Below are positions 8,099 through 17,529 of a DNA stretch of 59,083 bases, one piece after another. The number at the start of each line of letters is the position of its first letter. Position 1 is the stretch's first letter. The position numbers were made by a program, and so were the translations under genes. Source of the DNA: Capnocytophaga canis (lineage in GTDB: Bacteria; Bacteroidota; Bacteroidia; Flavobacteriales; Flavobacteriaceae). The stretch spans positions 1 through 59,083 of the forward strand of contig NZ_CDOI01000155.1 of NCBI RefSeq assembly GCF_000827555.1, in the 5' to 3' direction. A model generated the notes under the pieces. It did no database searches. It saw only the letters and a list, made by a program, of their open reading frames with translations, and was not told where the DNA came from.

Positions 8099-8569
8099 TC
8101 AATTCAACATCTCGTTAAGTGAGATAAATAACTGTCCATCAGAAATTTGCATTCCTTGTTGAATAAGGTTAAAAATTTCCATGTTCCGTTCGGTGGTGTA
8201 TGTCTTTTCTCCTGTAAAGAGTTGAACATCATCTGATAACATATTTTTTTTCAACCATAGGAAACCTTCAGGTTCTGTCAAATCAATATTGCCATCCGAC
8301 ACTTGAACTGAAATCATTTTAGCATTAGTATCCTGAAAATGAAAACAATGGATTGATTTTTTATCTATTCGTTCTAAAAAAGATACTTTTTGTAAGCTTT
8401 TTTCCCACACCAAATCACTAAAAATATCTATTTCTTCTTCAGCAATATGTTTTTTCTCTTTTTTAAGTTGCTCCCACTCGTCAGCCGTAATTTGTTGAGT
8501 AGCCAAAAACACAGCGAAATCGTGGTGCAACGCTTCTAATTGTTCTTTAGTTAATCGAGTGTATTTCAT
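8099..8569 (-). CDS. DUF6495 family protein
   Basis: A 156-residue soluble protein starting MKYTRLTKEQLEALHHDFAVF, with IDIFSDLVWE, IHCFHF and EGFLWLKKNMLSDDVQLF. It has no signal peptide or membrane span. The sequence pattern matches a conserved flavobacterial family of unknown function (DUF6495). It lies downstream of nadD with a 53-nt gap and is convergent with the outer-membrane protein gene. Confidence 0.75.
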   Translation of the reverse strand: MKYTRLTKEQLEALHHDFAVFLATQQITADEWEQLKKEKKHIAEEEIDIFSDLVWEKSLQKVSFLERIDKKSIHCFHFQDTNAKMISVQVSDGNIDLTEPEGFLWLKKNMLSDDVQLFTGEKTYTTERNMEIFNLIQQGMQISDGQLFISLNEMLN

Positions 8570-8622
8570 TTATTTATAACTCTTTACATCAATAATTATA
8601 ACTCCGTAGTTCCATACAAATG

Positions 8623-9210
8623 CTACCTATAAAATCCCATTTCGTCAATATATTTCCATACTTTAGCATCCAACAGGGGGCGTACATTGCGTTGAGCTTT
8701 AATTTCCTCACGAATGAAAGTTGCAGATAGTTCTATAATGGGTGCATCTACATGAATAATATTACCTTGATTTTCAATCTCTTTTGGTACTTCCCCCTCT
8801 GAAATACGTGGATAAACATATATAGGATAATTCGCTAAAATGTGTTCATAGTTTTTCCATTTATGGAAACTTTTCAGATTGTCTTCTCCCATAATCAAAG
8901 CGAAATTTACGGTAGGGTATTTTTCTTCTAAGTAACTGAGAGTGTGTGTAGTATAATTTGGTACAGGCAAATGAAATTCAATGTCAGAGGGTTGTAGCTT
9001 TTCGTAACTTTCCACAGCCCGATGTACCATTTCGAGTCGGTCATAATTATTCAATAATGTCCGTTTTTGCTTAAACGGATTTTGAGGTGTAACTACAAAC
9101 CAAACCTCGCTCAAATCACTATGCTCAACTAAATGATTAGCAATAATGATATGACCAATGTGTATGGGATTGAATGAACCAAAAAACAAGCCTATTTGTC
9201 TTTTTTTCAT
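8623..9210 (-). CDS. nadD: Nicotinate-nucleotide adenylyltransferase NadD
   Basis: A 195-residue nucleotidyltransferase making deamido-NAD from nicotinate mononucleotide and ATP, the key step of NAD synthesis. The N-terminal GLFFGSFNPIHIGHIIIA contains the (T/H)xGH ATP-binding motif, and the C-terminal ELSATFIREEI corresponds to the conserved S-(S/A)-T-x-(I/V)-R motif. Length is normal. It lies 8 nt after the lipoprotein gene, as the last tightly packed member of a queE-lipoprotein-nadD unit. Confidence 0.95.
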   Translation of the reverse strand: MKKRQIGLFFGSFNPIHIGHIIIANHLVEHSDLSEVWFVVTPQNPFKQKRTLLNNYDRLEMVHRAVESYEKLQPSDIEFHLPVPNYTTHTLSYLEEKYPTVNFALIMGEDNLKSFHKWKNYEHILANYPIYVYPRISEGEVPKEIENQGNIIHVDAPIIELSATFIREEIKAQRNVRPLLDAKVWKYIDEMGFYR

Positions 9211-9218
9211 AAAAATAG

Positions 9219-9728
9219 CTACTTTCGTGTTTGATAGACACCAAAAATAAATTCAGAATCTACTACTTTGTTGCCTTCTGCGTTGAGAATTACCAAATCG
9301 CTAATCGTGATTTGATGATCATAGCGTTCTACTTGATTTGTCATTGTATTCACTATAGGCTTCGTATCTATGGTAATGGAGCCACCTGTCGCTTCAAACT
9401 GAGACTGAACCAAAGGGTTTGCGGGAGGATAATTGGCACAGAAATAATTTGTTGAAACGTTTTCAGAAAAACTTCGATAGTATAACTTATAGTTACTCGC
9501 TACTTTCCCTTTAGTGTTATTCTCACTGTTTTTTAGTACCCCTTGAGGTAATTCTAAAATCATAGCTTGTTTGCCGTTGTACTTAAACAAAAACGTAGCC
9601 GTAGTGTCAGCAGTACAGGATAGCACTTCATTGTTTTCGAAGGAAATAGTTTCTACTTCCAAATCTCCATCGTTACAAGCAAAAATTAAGGAAGAAACAA
9701 TTCCAAACAAGTATACGTATTTTCTCAT
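9219..9728 (-). CDS. Hypothetical lipoprotein
   Basis: A 169-residue protein with a lipoprotein signal peptide (MRKYVYLFGIVSSLIFAC, lipid-modified Cys18). The mature N-terminus is C-N-D-G-D-L-E-V-E. Acidic residues just after the lipid-modified Cys resemble the lipoprotein export signal described in Capnocytophaga for surface exposure, though not its best form. The mature part is all-beta in appearance, with YKLYYRSF and DHQITISDLVIL. I recognise no functional domain. It is sandwiched between queE (20 nt) and nadD (8 nt). Confidence 0.75.
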   Translation of the reverse strand: MRKYVYLFGIVSSLIFACNDGDLEVETISFENNEVLSCTADTTATFLFKYNGKQAMILELPQGVLKNSENNTKGKVASNYKLYYRSFSENVSTNYFCANYPPANPLVQSQFEATGGSITIDTKPIVNTMTNQVERYDHQITISDLVILNAEGNKVVDSEFIFGVYQTRK

Positions 9729-9748
9729 TTTATTCTATAATTTAATAA

Positions 9749-10381
9749 TTATGGGATATTCAAATATTTATGCGTTTGTAAAGATACTTTCCATTTTGGA
9801 TTTTTCATCACAAAATCAACAATCTCAGGAATTACCTTATCGCGACGACTCCATTCGGGTTGGAGATATAAAATACAATCATCCGATACTTTACTTGCCA
9901 TTTCTTCAGCGAAAATAAAATCATGACTATTGTAGATAATAATCTTTAGTTCATTTGCTTTCTGATAAATTTCAGAAGTTGGCAAACGTAACTTCTTAGG
10001 AGACAAGCATATCCAATCCCAAATACCTGTTAATGAGTGGGAACCAGAAGTTTCGATATGGGTTTTCATTCCTTTTTCTTTTAACTTTTGGGTCAGAGGA
10101 AACATATTCCACATCAATGGCTCTCCCCCTGTAACTACAATAGTTTTCGAATACTTAAGTGATTGATTTACGATATCTTCTATGTGTGTTGGTGGATGTT
10201 TTTCTGCATCCCAACTTTCTTTTACATCACACCAATGACACCCTACGTCACAGCCTCCCACGCGAATGAAATAAGCCGCCGTTCCTTTGTAGAATCCTTC
10301 TCCTTGAATTGTGTAAAATGCTTCCATTAGAGGAAGCATTTCTCCTTTATCAACCGCTTTTTGCGTTTCTTTATCTAACAT
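9749..10381 (-). CDS. queE: 7-carboxy-7-deazaguanine synthase QueE
   Basis: A 210-residue radical SAM enzyme of queuosine biosynthesis that converts 6-carboxytetrahydropterin to CDG. The N-terminal FYTIQGEGFYKGTAAYFIR is typical of QueE, and the iron-sulfur ligands are in C-D-V-G-C-H-W-C, the CxxxCxxC radical SAM motif. TGGEPLMW is the glycine-rich SAM-binding motif. Length is normal. It is first in the queE-lipoprotein-nadD unit, behind a TAnnTTTG element at 10401-10408. Confidence 0.94.
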   Translation of the reverse strand: MLDKETQKAVDKGEMLPLMEAFYTIQGEGFYKGTAAYFIRVGGCDVGCHWCDVKESWDAEKHPPTHIEDIVNQSLKYSKTIVVTGGEPLMWNMFPLTQKLKEKGMKTHIETSGSHSLTGIWDWICLSPKKLRLPTSEIYQKANELKIIIYNSHDFIFAEEMASKVSDDCILYLQPEWSRRDKVIPEIVDFVMKNPKWKVSLQTHKYLNIP

Positions 10382-10400
10382 TCTTCTGATTATTGGGGTG

Positions 10401-10408
10401 CAAAAATA
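10401..10408 (-). promoter_or_regulatory. -7 promoter element upstream of queE
   Basis: On the minus strand this reads TATTTTTG (TAnnTTTG), about 20 nt before the queE ATG. No clear -33 element is visible. Confidence 0.5.
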
Positions 10409-10445
10409 CGAATATAATTGAAAAAGAAATTATCTTAGGTTCATT

Positions 10446-11864
10446 TTACAAATAATTTTCTACGTCTAAAATCCAAGGATCGGCGATTTTCCCTTCATTC
10501 TTAATTTCTTCTACTCGCTTGAGTGCTTGTTCATAGGAATCGTATTTTTCTAAATAAACGTAGTTCAAAACTTGTTCTTTGTAGTGGAACGTATCGGCTT
10601 TGTATCCATGACTTTGCATTTCTTGAATACGTTTTTTCACGTTCTTTTGATTTAAAAATACTCCTACCACAATATAGTATCCTTTATTAACATCTTCAGC
10701 ACTGATTTTGGTCACACGTGTGCTACTATGTAAACGCGTTATAGCATCTGGATTATTTTCGATTTCCAAGGCAGTAAAGAACAAATAATACCTGTCCAAA
10801 CTTTTGGAATAAGTCAAATCCAGCGAAGAGGCATCATTTGGAATCAATTCTTGATTCACATTAGGAATGTCCATTTTGAAAATGTCAAAACCTAAGGTGT
10901 TTTGGCTTGCAGGATTTCTTTCCCTTACAAACTCGTCATTCCATGTAATAGCACTGTTGAAGAAATTTCGTTGTGGGCGAATTTTACTCTCTAAAGTCAA
11001 TGATTTTCCACTTGCAGGGACTGAGACTGTTACCTGATCACCTCCCATACTGAAGTCACCTTCGAGGGTGATTCCCATGATACGAGTTTGAAATGCATCT
11101 TTTGCTGGAGTAGTGAATCCACTGAAAGAAAATGTTTTAGGCTCGTTACTGATACTTTCAAATCCATCATAAGTAATGATTTTTTTTATGTTGCTATCCT
11201 CATTTTCATAGACTAAAACCAATGCCCAACCTGCAGCAGAGCCTCCTGCAATATGCCCAGTTGCTGCACGTATATTAGCAACCGTATATTCTCCTTCAGA
11301 TGCAGTATTTGTTAATAAATAACTGATATTCACATAATAAACATAAGGGGAAATTCCTTTTAAAGAGTGTTCTTTAGAACCGTCGTAAATCAACTCTCCT
11401 TGCAAATGTACATAATCTTTGCGAGAAGGCGTTTTTATCATCACACTTTGAGAATTTTCGCGAGTACCATCCTTAATCCCGTAGTTGGTGCCTTTGAGAG
11501 TTCCTGATGTGTAAGGATAGGTAGCTGTCCAATAAAGTCCTGCGTAAATCACTTTGGCTTTTTGTTTTCCTTCAAACGAAAAACTGGCACTACTGGAAGA
11601 AAATGTTGTCGGATCATCATCCACATCAATGTATTGCATATTCAACTCATCATTGAGTTTTGCTCCACGACTGCGATCATCAAAAGGAATATTAGAATTG
11701 TTACGACGATCTTCTCGATTGACGATGTTGTTCCCTATGATTTTAATATCTCCTTTAACAAAAGCCTCATAACGGATTTTAAATTCCGTCTTTATACTTT
11801 GTGCCTTTATTGAGAAGCATAGAAAACAAAATATAATACAAATTATATACGTAATATGTTTCAT
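10446..11864 (-). CDS. Exported surface-type beta protein fused to a C-terminal SPOR-like domain
   Basis: A 472-residue exported protein with signal peptide MKHITYIICIIFCFLCFSIKAQ. Residues about 25-360 resemble the N-terminal module of large flavobacterial surface proteins: VKGDIKIIGNNIVNRE, YIDVDDDPTTFSSSSA, VIYAGLYWTATYPY, GWALVLVYENED. The last about 80 residues (GYYIVVGVFLNQKNVKKRIQ, then YVYLEKYDSYEQALKRVEEI) look like a SPOR domain, the fold that binds denuded septal peptidoglycan. That would place an adhesin-like module at the cell wall, possibly at the division site. It has no T9SS C-terminal sorting domain. It stands alone between queE and the mutase. Domain calls are by eye. Confidence 0.65.
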   Translation of the reverse strand: MKHITYIICIIFCFLCFSIKAQSIKTEFKIRYEAFVKGDIKIIGNNIVNREDRRNNSNIPFDDRSRGAKLNDELNMQYIDVDDDPTTFSSSSASFSFEGKQKAKVIYAGLYWTATYPYTSGTLKGTNYGIKDGTRENSQSVMIKTPSRKDYVHLQGELIYDGSKEHSLKGISPYVYYVNISYLLTNTASEGEYTVANIRAATGHIAGGSAAGWALVLVYENEDSNIKKIITYDGFESISNEPKTFSFSGFTTPAKDAFQTRIMGITLEGDFSMGGDQVTVSVPASGKSLTLESKIRPQRNFFNSAITWNDEFVRERNPASQNTLGFDIFKMDIPNVNQELIPNDASSLDLTYSKSLDRYYLFFTALEIENNPDAITRLHSSTRVTKISAEDVNKGYYIVVGVFLNQKNVKKRIQEMQSHGYKADTFHYKEQVLNYVYLEKYDSYEQALKRVEEIKNEGKIADPWILDVENYL

Positions 11865-12190
11865 TTCGTTGAAATTGTTTTTGAATTGTCTTTTAGGTTA
11901 AAAACAAAAGACAGTGTAGAGCAAATATACAATAAAAAAATGAATATATTATCCTTAGTAAACTAATTTTATGTTAAAAAGAATTTTTTGTTTTTATAAG
12001 AAATGTATGTATCTTAAAATGAACATTTTAACTTTAAACAATGTTTGAGAATACAGCCTTATGCTAATTCTATTTTCGATAAAAGTTCTATTATCAGAAG
12101 TATATGGAAAGAAAAATTTTTTAGGTATTAATCCTATTAGTATTAGAATTTACCATCGAAAATAATTAGAGTAGGAGAGAAGTAATCATT
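11865..12190. other. Intergenic region between the SPOR fusion gene and the mutase terminator
   Basis: A+T-rich, non-coding on inspection. It holds the minus-strand promoter element at 11922-11929. Beyond that I see only runs of A and T. Confidence 0.5.
11922..11929 (-). promoter_or_regulatory. -7 promoter element of the SPOR fusion gene
   Basis: Minus strand TATATTTG, 57 nt before the ATG at 11864. The same GTATATTTGC context recurs before other minus-strand genes in the window. Confidence 0.55.
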
Positions 12191-12225
12191 AAAAAAAGTA
12201 GAGACGCTATAGGATGCGTCTCTAC
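12191..12225 (-). terminator. Rho-independent terminator of the phospho-sugar mutase gene
   Basis: A perfect 10-bp stem (12198-12207 with 12216-12225) with an 8-nt loop. Reading the minus strand it is followed by seven T (12191-12197), and it starts 13 nt after the mutase stop. Confidence 0.88.
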
Positions 12226-12238
12226 CAAAATTAAAGGT

Positions 12239-13954
12239 TTATCCTTCTAATTTCATATCTTTTACGATATTTTTAATTCGCTCATCCAAGGTTTTTTCAG
12301 CCTTTTTGAAATTTTCAATACTGTCTAAAGGTGTATTTACGCTAAAATAAAACTTAATTTTAGGCTCTGTTCCACTCGGACGTGCAGCGATTTTCGTTCC
12401 TTTTTCTGTGTAGTATATTAATACATTCGATTTTGGAATATCAATATCTTCCACCTCACCCGTTAAAAGATTATGTGCTTTGGAGGTCTGATAGTCTTCT
12501 ACCATTGTTACCTTTTCATTATAAATTTCTTTCAATGGATTTTGACGCAGATCTTTCATCATCTGGCTAATTTCTTCGGAACCTGAAATGCCTTTTTTCA
12601 CTAAAGAAATTAAATACTCTTTGTAGAAACCATAATCCACATAGGCTCGTACCAATTCTTTATAGAATGAACTTCCTGAGGCTTTGGCTGTTGCCGCGAT
12701 TTCACACGCTAATAATGTGGCTGTTACTGCATCTTTATCACGTACAAAATCACCAACCATATATCCAAAACTTTCCTCACCACCACCAACGAAGGTTTGT
12801 TCTGGAAAGTCTTTTATCATCTTAGCAATCCATTTGAAACCTGTCAAACCAACTTTGCATTCAACCCCAAATGCAGTAGCAATATCATTCATCATTGGTG
12901 TAGAAACAATAGTTGAGCCTATAAACTCATTACCTTTAAATCCTTTTTCTTTATGTTTTTGAAGTAGGAACAAAGTCATCATAACCATTGTTTGATTTCC
13001 GTTGAGTAGAGTCATTTTTCCGTCCAAATCACGTACGGCAACTCCTACACGGTCACAGTCAGGATCAGTTCCTATAACGATATCGGCACCTATTTCTTCA
13101 GCCTTTTTCAAAGCCATTGTCAAAGCTTCTGGCTCTTCAGGATTGGGTGATTTTACGGTAGGGAAATTCCCGTCAGGAGTAGCTTGTTCCTCAACAATAT
13201 GCACATTGGTGTATCCGGCTCTTTTCAATACTTCAGGAACCATAGTAATCGAAGTTCCATGCAAGGAAGTGAACACCACTTTAAGATTTTCTTTCTGCGG
13301 AGCATTAAAACTTCCATTTTTGATAGAAGCTTCGGCAAAAGCATTATCTAATTCAGAATCAATCCATTGTAATAAATTTTCATTAGCATTGAAATTAATA
13401 TCTTTAAAATCAATGGTATCGATAGATTTCATAATTTCACCATCTTGCGGAGGAACCAACTGCCCACCATCTTGCCAATAAACCTTGTAACCGTTGTACT
13501 CAGGAGGGTTGTGCGAAGCCGTCAAAACGATACCGCATTGACACCCCAGATGACGTACGGCAAACGAAAGCTCAGGAGTTGGGCGTAAGTCCGAAAATAA
13601 AAACACTTTAATTCCATTAGCCGTAAACACGTCAGCTACCACCTTCGCTAAGTTTTTTGAATTATTACGACAATCATGAGCTATAGCCACTTTGATTTCA
13701 CCGTTAGGGAATGATTTTTTAAGGTAGTTACTAAGTCCTTGTGTGTTTTTCCCAAGGGTATATTTATTAATTCGGTTCGTTCCGATACCCATAATACCAC
13801 GCATTCCTCCCGTTCCAAATTCTAAATTTTTATAGAACGATTCCTTCAATTCATCTAAATTTCCGTCTAAGAGTTCTTGTACTTTTTTACGCGTTTCTGC
13901 ATCGAAAGCATCTGAAAGCCAAGTTTTTGCTGTTTCAATACTTTTTTCTAACAT
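12239..13954 (-). CDS. Phosphoglucomutase/phosphomannomutase family protein
   Basis: A 571-residue alpha-D-phosphohexomutase that interconverts hexose 1- and 6-phosphates. It shows the catalytic phosphoserine loop [16 protein letters not shown], the metal-binding loop [11 protein letters not shown], the sugar-binding loop GGGEESFGY and the phosphate-binding [13 protein letters not shown]. The length fits the long PgcA/PGM2-like branch common in Bacteroidota. Glucose, mannose or glucosamine specificity cannot be told from this alone. It is a single-gene unit with its own terminator. Confidence 0.93.
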   Translation of the reverse strand: MLEKSIETAKTWLSDAFDAETRKKVQELLDGNLDELKESFYKNLEFGTGGMRGIMGIGTNRINKYTLGKNTQGLSNYLKKSFPNGEIKVAIAHDCRNNSKNLAKVVADVFTANGIKVFLFSDLRPTPELSFAVRHLGCQCGIVLTASHNPPEYNGYKVYWQDGGQLVPPQDGEIMKSIDTIDFKDINFNANENLLQWIDSELDNAFAEASIKNGSFNAPQKENLKVVFTSLHGTSITMVPEVLKRAGYTNVHIVEEQATPDGNFPTVKSPNPEEPEALTMALKKAEEIGADIVIGTDPDCDRVGVAVRDLDGKMTLLNGNQTMVMMTLFLLQKHKEKGFKGNEFIGSTIVSTPMMNDIATAFGVECKVGLTGFKWIAKMIKDFPEQTFVGGGEESFGYMVGDFVRDKDAVTATLLACEIAATAKASGSSFYKELVRAYVDYGFYKEYLISLVKKGISGSEEISQMMKDLRQNPLKEIYNEKVTMVEDYQTSKAHNLLTGEVEDIDIPKSNVLIYYTEKGTKIAARPSGTEPKIKFYFSVNTPLDSIENFKKAEKTLDERIKNIVKDMKLEG

Positions 13955-14005
13955 AAAATGTAAATATTTTTTAAAATGTGATTTTTTTTAGATATTTAAG
14001 TCAAG

Positions 14006-14013
14006 CAAAGGTA
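14006..14013 (-). promoter_or_regulatory. -7 promoter element of the mutase gene
   Basis: Minus strand TACCTTTG, 51 nt before the ATG at 13954. No -33 element at normal spacing. Confidence 0.45.
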
Positions 14014-14524
14014 ATAAATTATTTAGTATATTCCTTAAAAATCAAAATATTTTTTGCATTTACTTTAGAGAATTTTTATAAACAACAGCACAACTTGTAT
14101 TCAGGAAAGCCCCTATAATCTCTATAATTCACTTGTTCACTCAATGAGATTGTTTATAAATAGAAGATAATTCATTTTTTGAGTTCATTATTTCATTCAT
14201 TGTTCTTTTCCTTAGATGAAAAATAACCAAAAGTGCGAGCCACACGGGCATTAAAAAATAAGCAGTCGGTTTCCGACAAATTTTCCAAACTTGCTTCCCG
14301 CGGTCGATTTGAACAGTGGAAAATTTTCACGCTTTATTCACTGATTTTCTTAATGCCAAATCTCCAATGCCAATAAAAAGCGGTCAAAATGCTGAAAAAT
14401 CAGTGTTGAATCATTGAAAATATACGCAATTAAGTACTGAGCTTAAAACTTTTTTAATAAAGTTCTCATAAACAGTTGTTTGAGTTATATACTAAAAATA
14501 TTTTGAAAAAAAAAAGATAAAAAA
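14014..14524. other. Non-coding region with a locally GC-richer island
   Basis: No convincing gene. The segment about 14225-14400 is visibly richer in G+C than its flanks and contains AAAAGTGCG (14229-14237), GCGGTC (14300-14305) and AAAAAGCGGTCAAAAT (14375-14390). These resemble Pasteurellaceae DNA uptake cores. A 10-bp inverted repeat (14339-14348 with 14396-14405) brackets the last motif. A 37-codon hydrophobic frame on the minus strand (starting MPVWLALLVI near 14251) is too short to accept. See findings. Confidence 0.4.
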
Positions 14525-14555
14525 TTTGGAAGTTTAAAAAAAACACGTAATTTTG
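14525..14555 (+). promoter_or_regulatory. Promoter of tRNA-Arg
   Basis: TTTG (14525-14528), a 19-bp spacer, then TAATTTTG (14548-14555), 22 nt before the mature tRNA 5' end. Confidence 0.8.
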
Positions 14556-14577
14556 CACCCGAATTAATAACAACTGC

Positions 14578-14651
14578 GGCCTCGTAGCTCAACTGAATAG
14601 AGCACTTGATTACGGCTCAAGAGGTTTCAGGTTTGAATCCTGACGAGGTCA
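14578..14651 (+). tRNA. tRNA-Arg (anticodon ACG)
   Basis: A full cloverleaf is visible. The 7-bp acceptor stem GGCCTCG pairs with CGAGGTC (one G-U pair), followed by discriminator A. The D arm is GCTC/GAGC, the anticodon stem CTTGA/TCAAG has loop TTACGGC giving anticodon ACG, and the T arm is TCAGG/CCTGA with loop TTTGAAT. CCA is not encoded. The wobble A34 must be deaminated to inosine by TadA, whose gene is at 5763-6191. Confidence 0.95.
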
Positions 14652-14675
14652 CCGAGCATTTTTGCAGAAAAAAAG

Positions 14676-14714
14676 AAACACCGTATGAATCAAAATGGTT
14701 TATCGGTGTTTTTT
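14676..14714 (+). terminator. Terminator after tRNA-Arg
   Basis: AAACACCG (14676-14683) pairs with CGGTGTTT (14704-14711) across a 20-nt loop and runs into a T tract (14709-14714). Confidence 0.75.
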
Positions 14715-14785
14715 GTTTCTATTTCGCACCAAAATACAAAACACAGTTTTATCCACCATTGTCTACTTCCTCTTTGTAGTATGAT

Positions 14786-14893
14786 TCAATTTTTTAGGGA
14801 GTCTTTAATGTGTTTACATGTCTTTGCTACATTTTGTGGCACAACAATTGTTGTACTACCATCAGTTGTTCCTTTGACTAAGGTGTAACTATT
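14786..14893 (-). pseudogene. Possible coding relic (about 35 codons, no start)
   Basis: On the minus strand an open frame between two stops encodes a protein-like stretch containing TLVKGTTDGSTTIVVP, then QNVAKTCKHIKDSLKN and TGA. There is no start codon, and the upstream sequence is A+T-rich intergenic DNA. It reads like the C-terminal remnant of a gene. I do not recognise the family. A 14-bp perfect palindrome (14841-14854) lies within it. Chance is a real alternative. Confidence 0.3.
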
Positions 14894-14983
14894 TTATTTA
14901 TAGTATTATATATTATTTTTGAATCATATTTTTTTGTCGGAAGAACATAAATTCACGACAAAATGACATATTATATACCATTT

Positions 14984-17431
14984 ATGAAAATGAAATTAAG
15001 CAATTTTGACAGTTTTTCATCTGAAACCATCGATACAGATGCAGAGTTTATTCCTCTATTAACAGCTGAAGATGAAGAAGAAATACAAAAGGAATCCTTA
15101 CCTACCGTTTTACCGATTCTTCCGTTGCGAAATATGGTGCTGTTTCCCGGGGTAGTGATTCCCATCACAGCAGGGCGTGATGCTTCGGTGCGATTGATAA
15201 ACGATGCTAACGAAGGGTCAAAAACTATTGGAGTTGTGGCTCAAATTGATGAAAATGTCGAAATACCTACGGGAAAAGATATTTATCATTTGGGAACTGT
15301 AGCACGTATTCTGAAAGTACTCAAAATGCCCGATGGGAATATTACCATTATCATCCAAGGAAAGAAACGCTTTGAAATTGATACTATTTTGGAGGAAAAA
15401 CCATATATCACAGCCACTATCAAAGAGGTAGAGGAAACACGTCCTCCAAAAAATGATAAGGAATTTGGCGTAGTTATTGAGTCTATTAAGGATTTGGCTA
15501 CGCGAATCATACGTGAAAATCCAAATTTACCTTCTGAAGCTACGTTTGCCATAAAAAACATAGAAAGTGGGGCATTTTTAGTGAATTTCGTGTCATCTAA
15601 CATGAACGCTCTCGTAAAAGAGAAACAAGAAATATTAGAGACAAACGATTTGAAAGATCGTGCGTTGTGTGCGTTAAAATACTTAGATTTGGAACTGCAA
15701 AAACTTACACTTCGTAATGATATTCAGTCCAGAGTACGTTTTGATATTGACAAGCAACAACGTGAATATTTCCTACATCAGCAAATAAAAACTATCCAAG
15801 AGGAGTTGGGAGGCGTTTCCTATGAAGAGGAAATTGAGGAGATGAAAAAAGTAGCCAAAACTAAAAAATGGGATGATAAAATCAAGGAACATTTTGAGAA
15901 AGAATTGGGAAAACTACAACGGATGAACCCTCAAGTAGCCGAGTATTCAGTACAAAGAAACTATTTGGATACGTTATTGGAACTGCCTTGGAATGAGTTC
16001 TCAAAGGATAATTTTGATTTGAAACGGGCTCAAAAAGTACTTGACCAAGACCATTACGGTTTAGAAGAAGTTAAGCGACGCATTATTGAGCATTTGGCTG
16101 TGTTGAAACTTCGCAACGATATGAAATCACCTATTTTGTGTTTTTATGGGCCTCCTGGCGTAGGGAAAACCTCTTTAGGGAAATCAATAGCTAAAGCGTT
16201 GAATCGTGAATATGTCCGTATGTCGTTAGGAGGGTTACGTGACGAAGCTGAAATTCGTGGACATCGCAAAACGTACATTGGTGCAATGCCTGGGAGAATT
16301 CTCCAGTTATTGAAAAAAGCTAAAACCTCTAACCCTGTATTTGTATTGGACGAAATCGACAAGTTGAGTCATTCGCACAATGGGGATCCTTCTTCTGCTA
16401 TGTTAGAAGTTCTTGATCCTGAGCAAAATAGTGAATTTTATGACAATTTTTTAGAAGTAGGATATGATCTGTCCAAGGTCATGTTCATAGCTACAGCTAA
16501 TGAACTTTCAACCATCCAACCAGCACTTCGTGATCGTATGGAAATCATTAATGTAACGGGATATACCATTGAAGAAAAGGTTGAAATTGCTAAGAAATAT
16601 TTATTACCCAAGCAACTGGAAGAACATGGACTTAAAAGTCGTGACCTTTCTTTGGGTAAAAAGGAAATTGAACGTGTTGTTGAAGGATATACACGCGAAT
16701 CCGGAGTACGTGGTTTGGAAAAACAAATAGCTAAGTTGGTGCGTTTTTGTGCCAAGTCGGTTGCCATGGAAGAGCCATATGAGTCAAAATTATCATTGGA
16801 GGAAATAACCAAAATCTTAGGCCCTGCTAGAATGGAACGCGACCGTTATGAAGATAATGATATAGCAGGGGTTGTTACTGGTTTAGCATGGACAAGCGTT
16901 GGAGGTGATATTTTGTTCATTGAATCGGCATTGTCTAAAGGGAAAGGAACACTTAATATCACGGGGAACTTAGGCACAGTCATGAAGGAATCGGCAACCA
17001 TTGCATTGGAATATATCAAGGCTAATGCCGAACGATTTGGTATTGAACCGACATTATTTTCCGACAACAATATTCATATTCACGTTCCTGAAGGAGCAAC
17101 TCCGAAAGATGGTCCCAGTGCAGGAATCACCATGCTGACCTCGTTGATGTCGCTTTTCACTCAGAAACGAGTAAAAAAACATCTGGCGATGACGGGAGAA
17201 ATTACCCTACGAGGTAAGGTGCTTCCAGTAGGAGGAATCAAAGAAAAGATTTTGGCAGGAAAGAGAGCAGGTATCAAAGAAATCATACTCTGCAAAGAAA
17301 ATGAAAAAGATGTATTGGAAATTCGTGAGGATTATCTGAAAGGACTCACTTTTCATTATGTAACTGAAATGGAAGAAGTTATTAAAATAGCAATTACCAA
17401 TCAGGATGTGAAAAATAAGAAACAATTTTAG
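14984..17431 (+). CDS. lon: ATP-dependent protease Lon
   Basis: An 815-residue AAA+ serine protease of general protein quality control. The order is a LAN substrate-binding domain ([20 protein letters not shown]), a coiled middle region, Walker [10 protein letters not shown] near residue 388, Walker [10 protein letters not shown], then the protease domain. The protease domain carries the Ser-Lys dyad in [11 protein letters not shown] (near 712) and [11 protein letters not shown] (near 754). Three in-frame ATGs are available (14963, 14984, 14990). The first adds MTYYIPF, which is not expected in the family, so 14984 or 14990 is more likely. It is a single-gene unit with a strong terminator. 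Confidence 0.96.
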   Translation: MKMKLSNFDSFSSETIDTDAEFIPLLTAEDEEEIQKESLPTVLPILPLRNMVLFPGVVIPITAGRDASVRLINDANEGSKTIGVVAQIDENVEIPTGKDIYHLGTVARILKVLKMPDGNITIIIQGKKRFEIDTILEEKPYITATIKEVEETRPPKNDKEFGVVIESIKDLATRIIRENPNLPSEATFAIKNIESGAFLVNFVSSNMNALVKEKQEILETNDLKDRALCALKYLDLELQKLTLRNDIQSRVRFDIDKQQREYFLHQQIKTIQEELGGVSYEEEIEEMKKVAKTKKWDDKIKEHFEKELGKLQRMNPQVAEYSVQRNYLDTLLELPWNEFSKDNFDLKRAQKVLDQDHYGLEEVKRRIIEHLAVLKLRNDMKSPILCFYGPPGVGKTSLGKSIAKALNREYVRMSLGGLRDEAEIRGHRKTYIGAMPGRILQLLKKAKTSNPVFVLDEIDKLSHSHNGDPSSAMLEVLDPEQNSEFYDNFLEVGYDLSKVMFIATANELSTIQPALRDRMEIINVTGYTIEEKVEIAKKYLLPKQLEEHGLKSRDLSLGKKEIERVVEGYTRESGVRGLEKQIAKLVRFCAKSVAMEEPYESKLSLEEITKILGPARMERDRYEDNDIAGVVTGLAWTSVGGDILFIESALSKGKGTLNITGNLGTVMKESATIALEYIKANAERFGIEPTLFSDNNIHIHVPEGATPKDGPSAGITMLTSLMSLFTQKRVKKHLAMTGEITLRGKVLPVGGIKEKILAGKRAGIKEIILCKENEKDVLEIREDYLKGLTFHYVTEMEEVIKIAITNQDVKNKKQF

Positions 17432-17440
17432 CAATACACA

Positions 17441-17475
17441 AAAACGCCATTACCAAAACGGTAATGGCGTTTTTA
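17441..17475 (+). terminator. Rho-independent terminator of lon
   Basis: A perfect 14-bp stem (17441-17454 with 17460-17473), a 5-nt loop, and flanking A and T runs. The A run also allows termination on the minus strand after trmD. Confidence 0.92.
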
Positions 17476-17529
17476 GCTTTATGAAGTAAATTAATATTCT
17501 CGATATTTTTTAGAAAAGAGTCCTCCTTT

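Noticed and set aside
14141-14251. A 37-codon hydrophobic minus-strand frame (MPVWLALLVI)
   Set aside because: Too short, no promoter, and lies in the possibly foreign island; could be a fragment.
14685-14888. A 67-codon plus-strand frame after tRNA-Arg
   Set aside because: It begins inside the tRNA terminator, has no promoter, and its amino-acid pattern is unlike a real protein.
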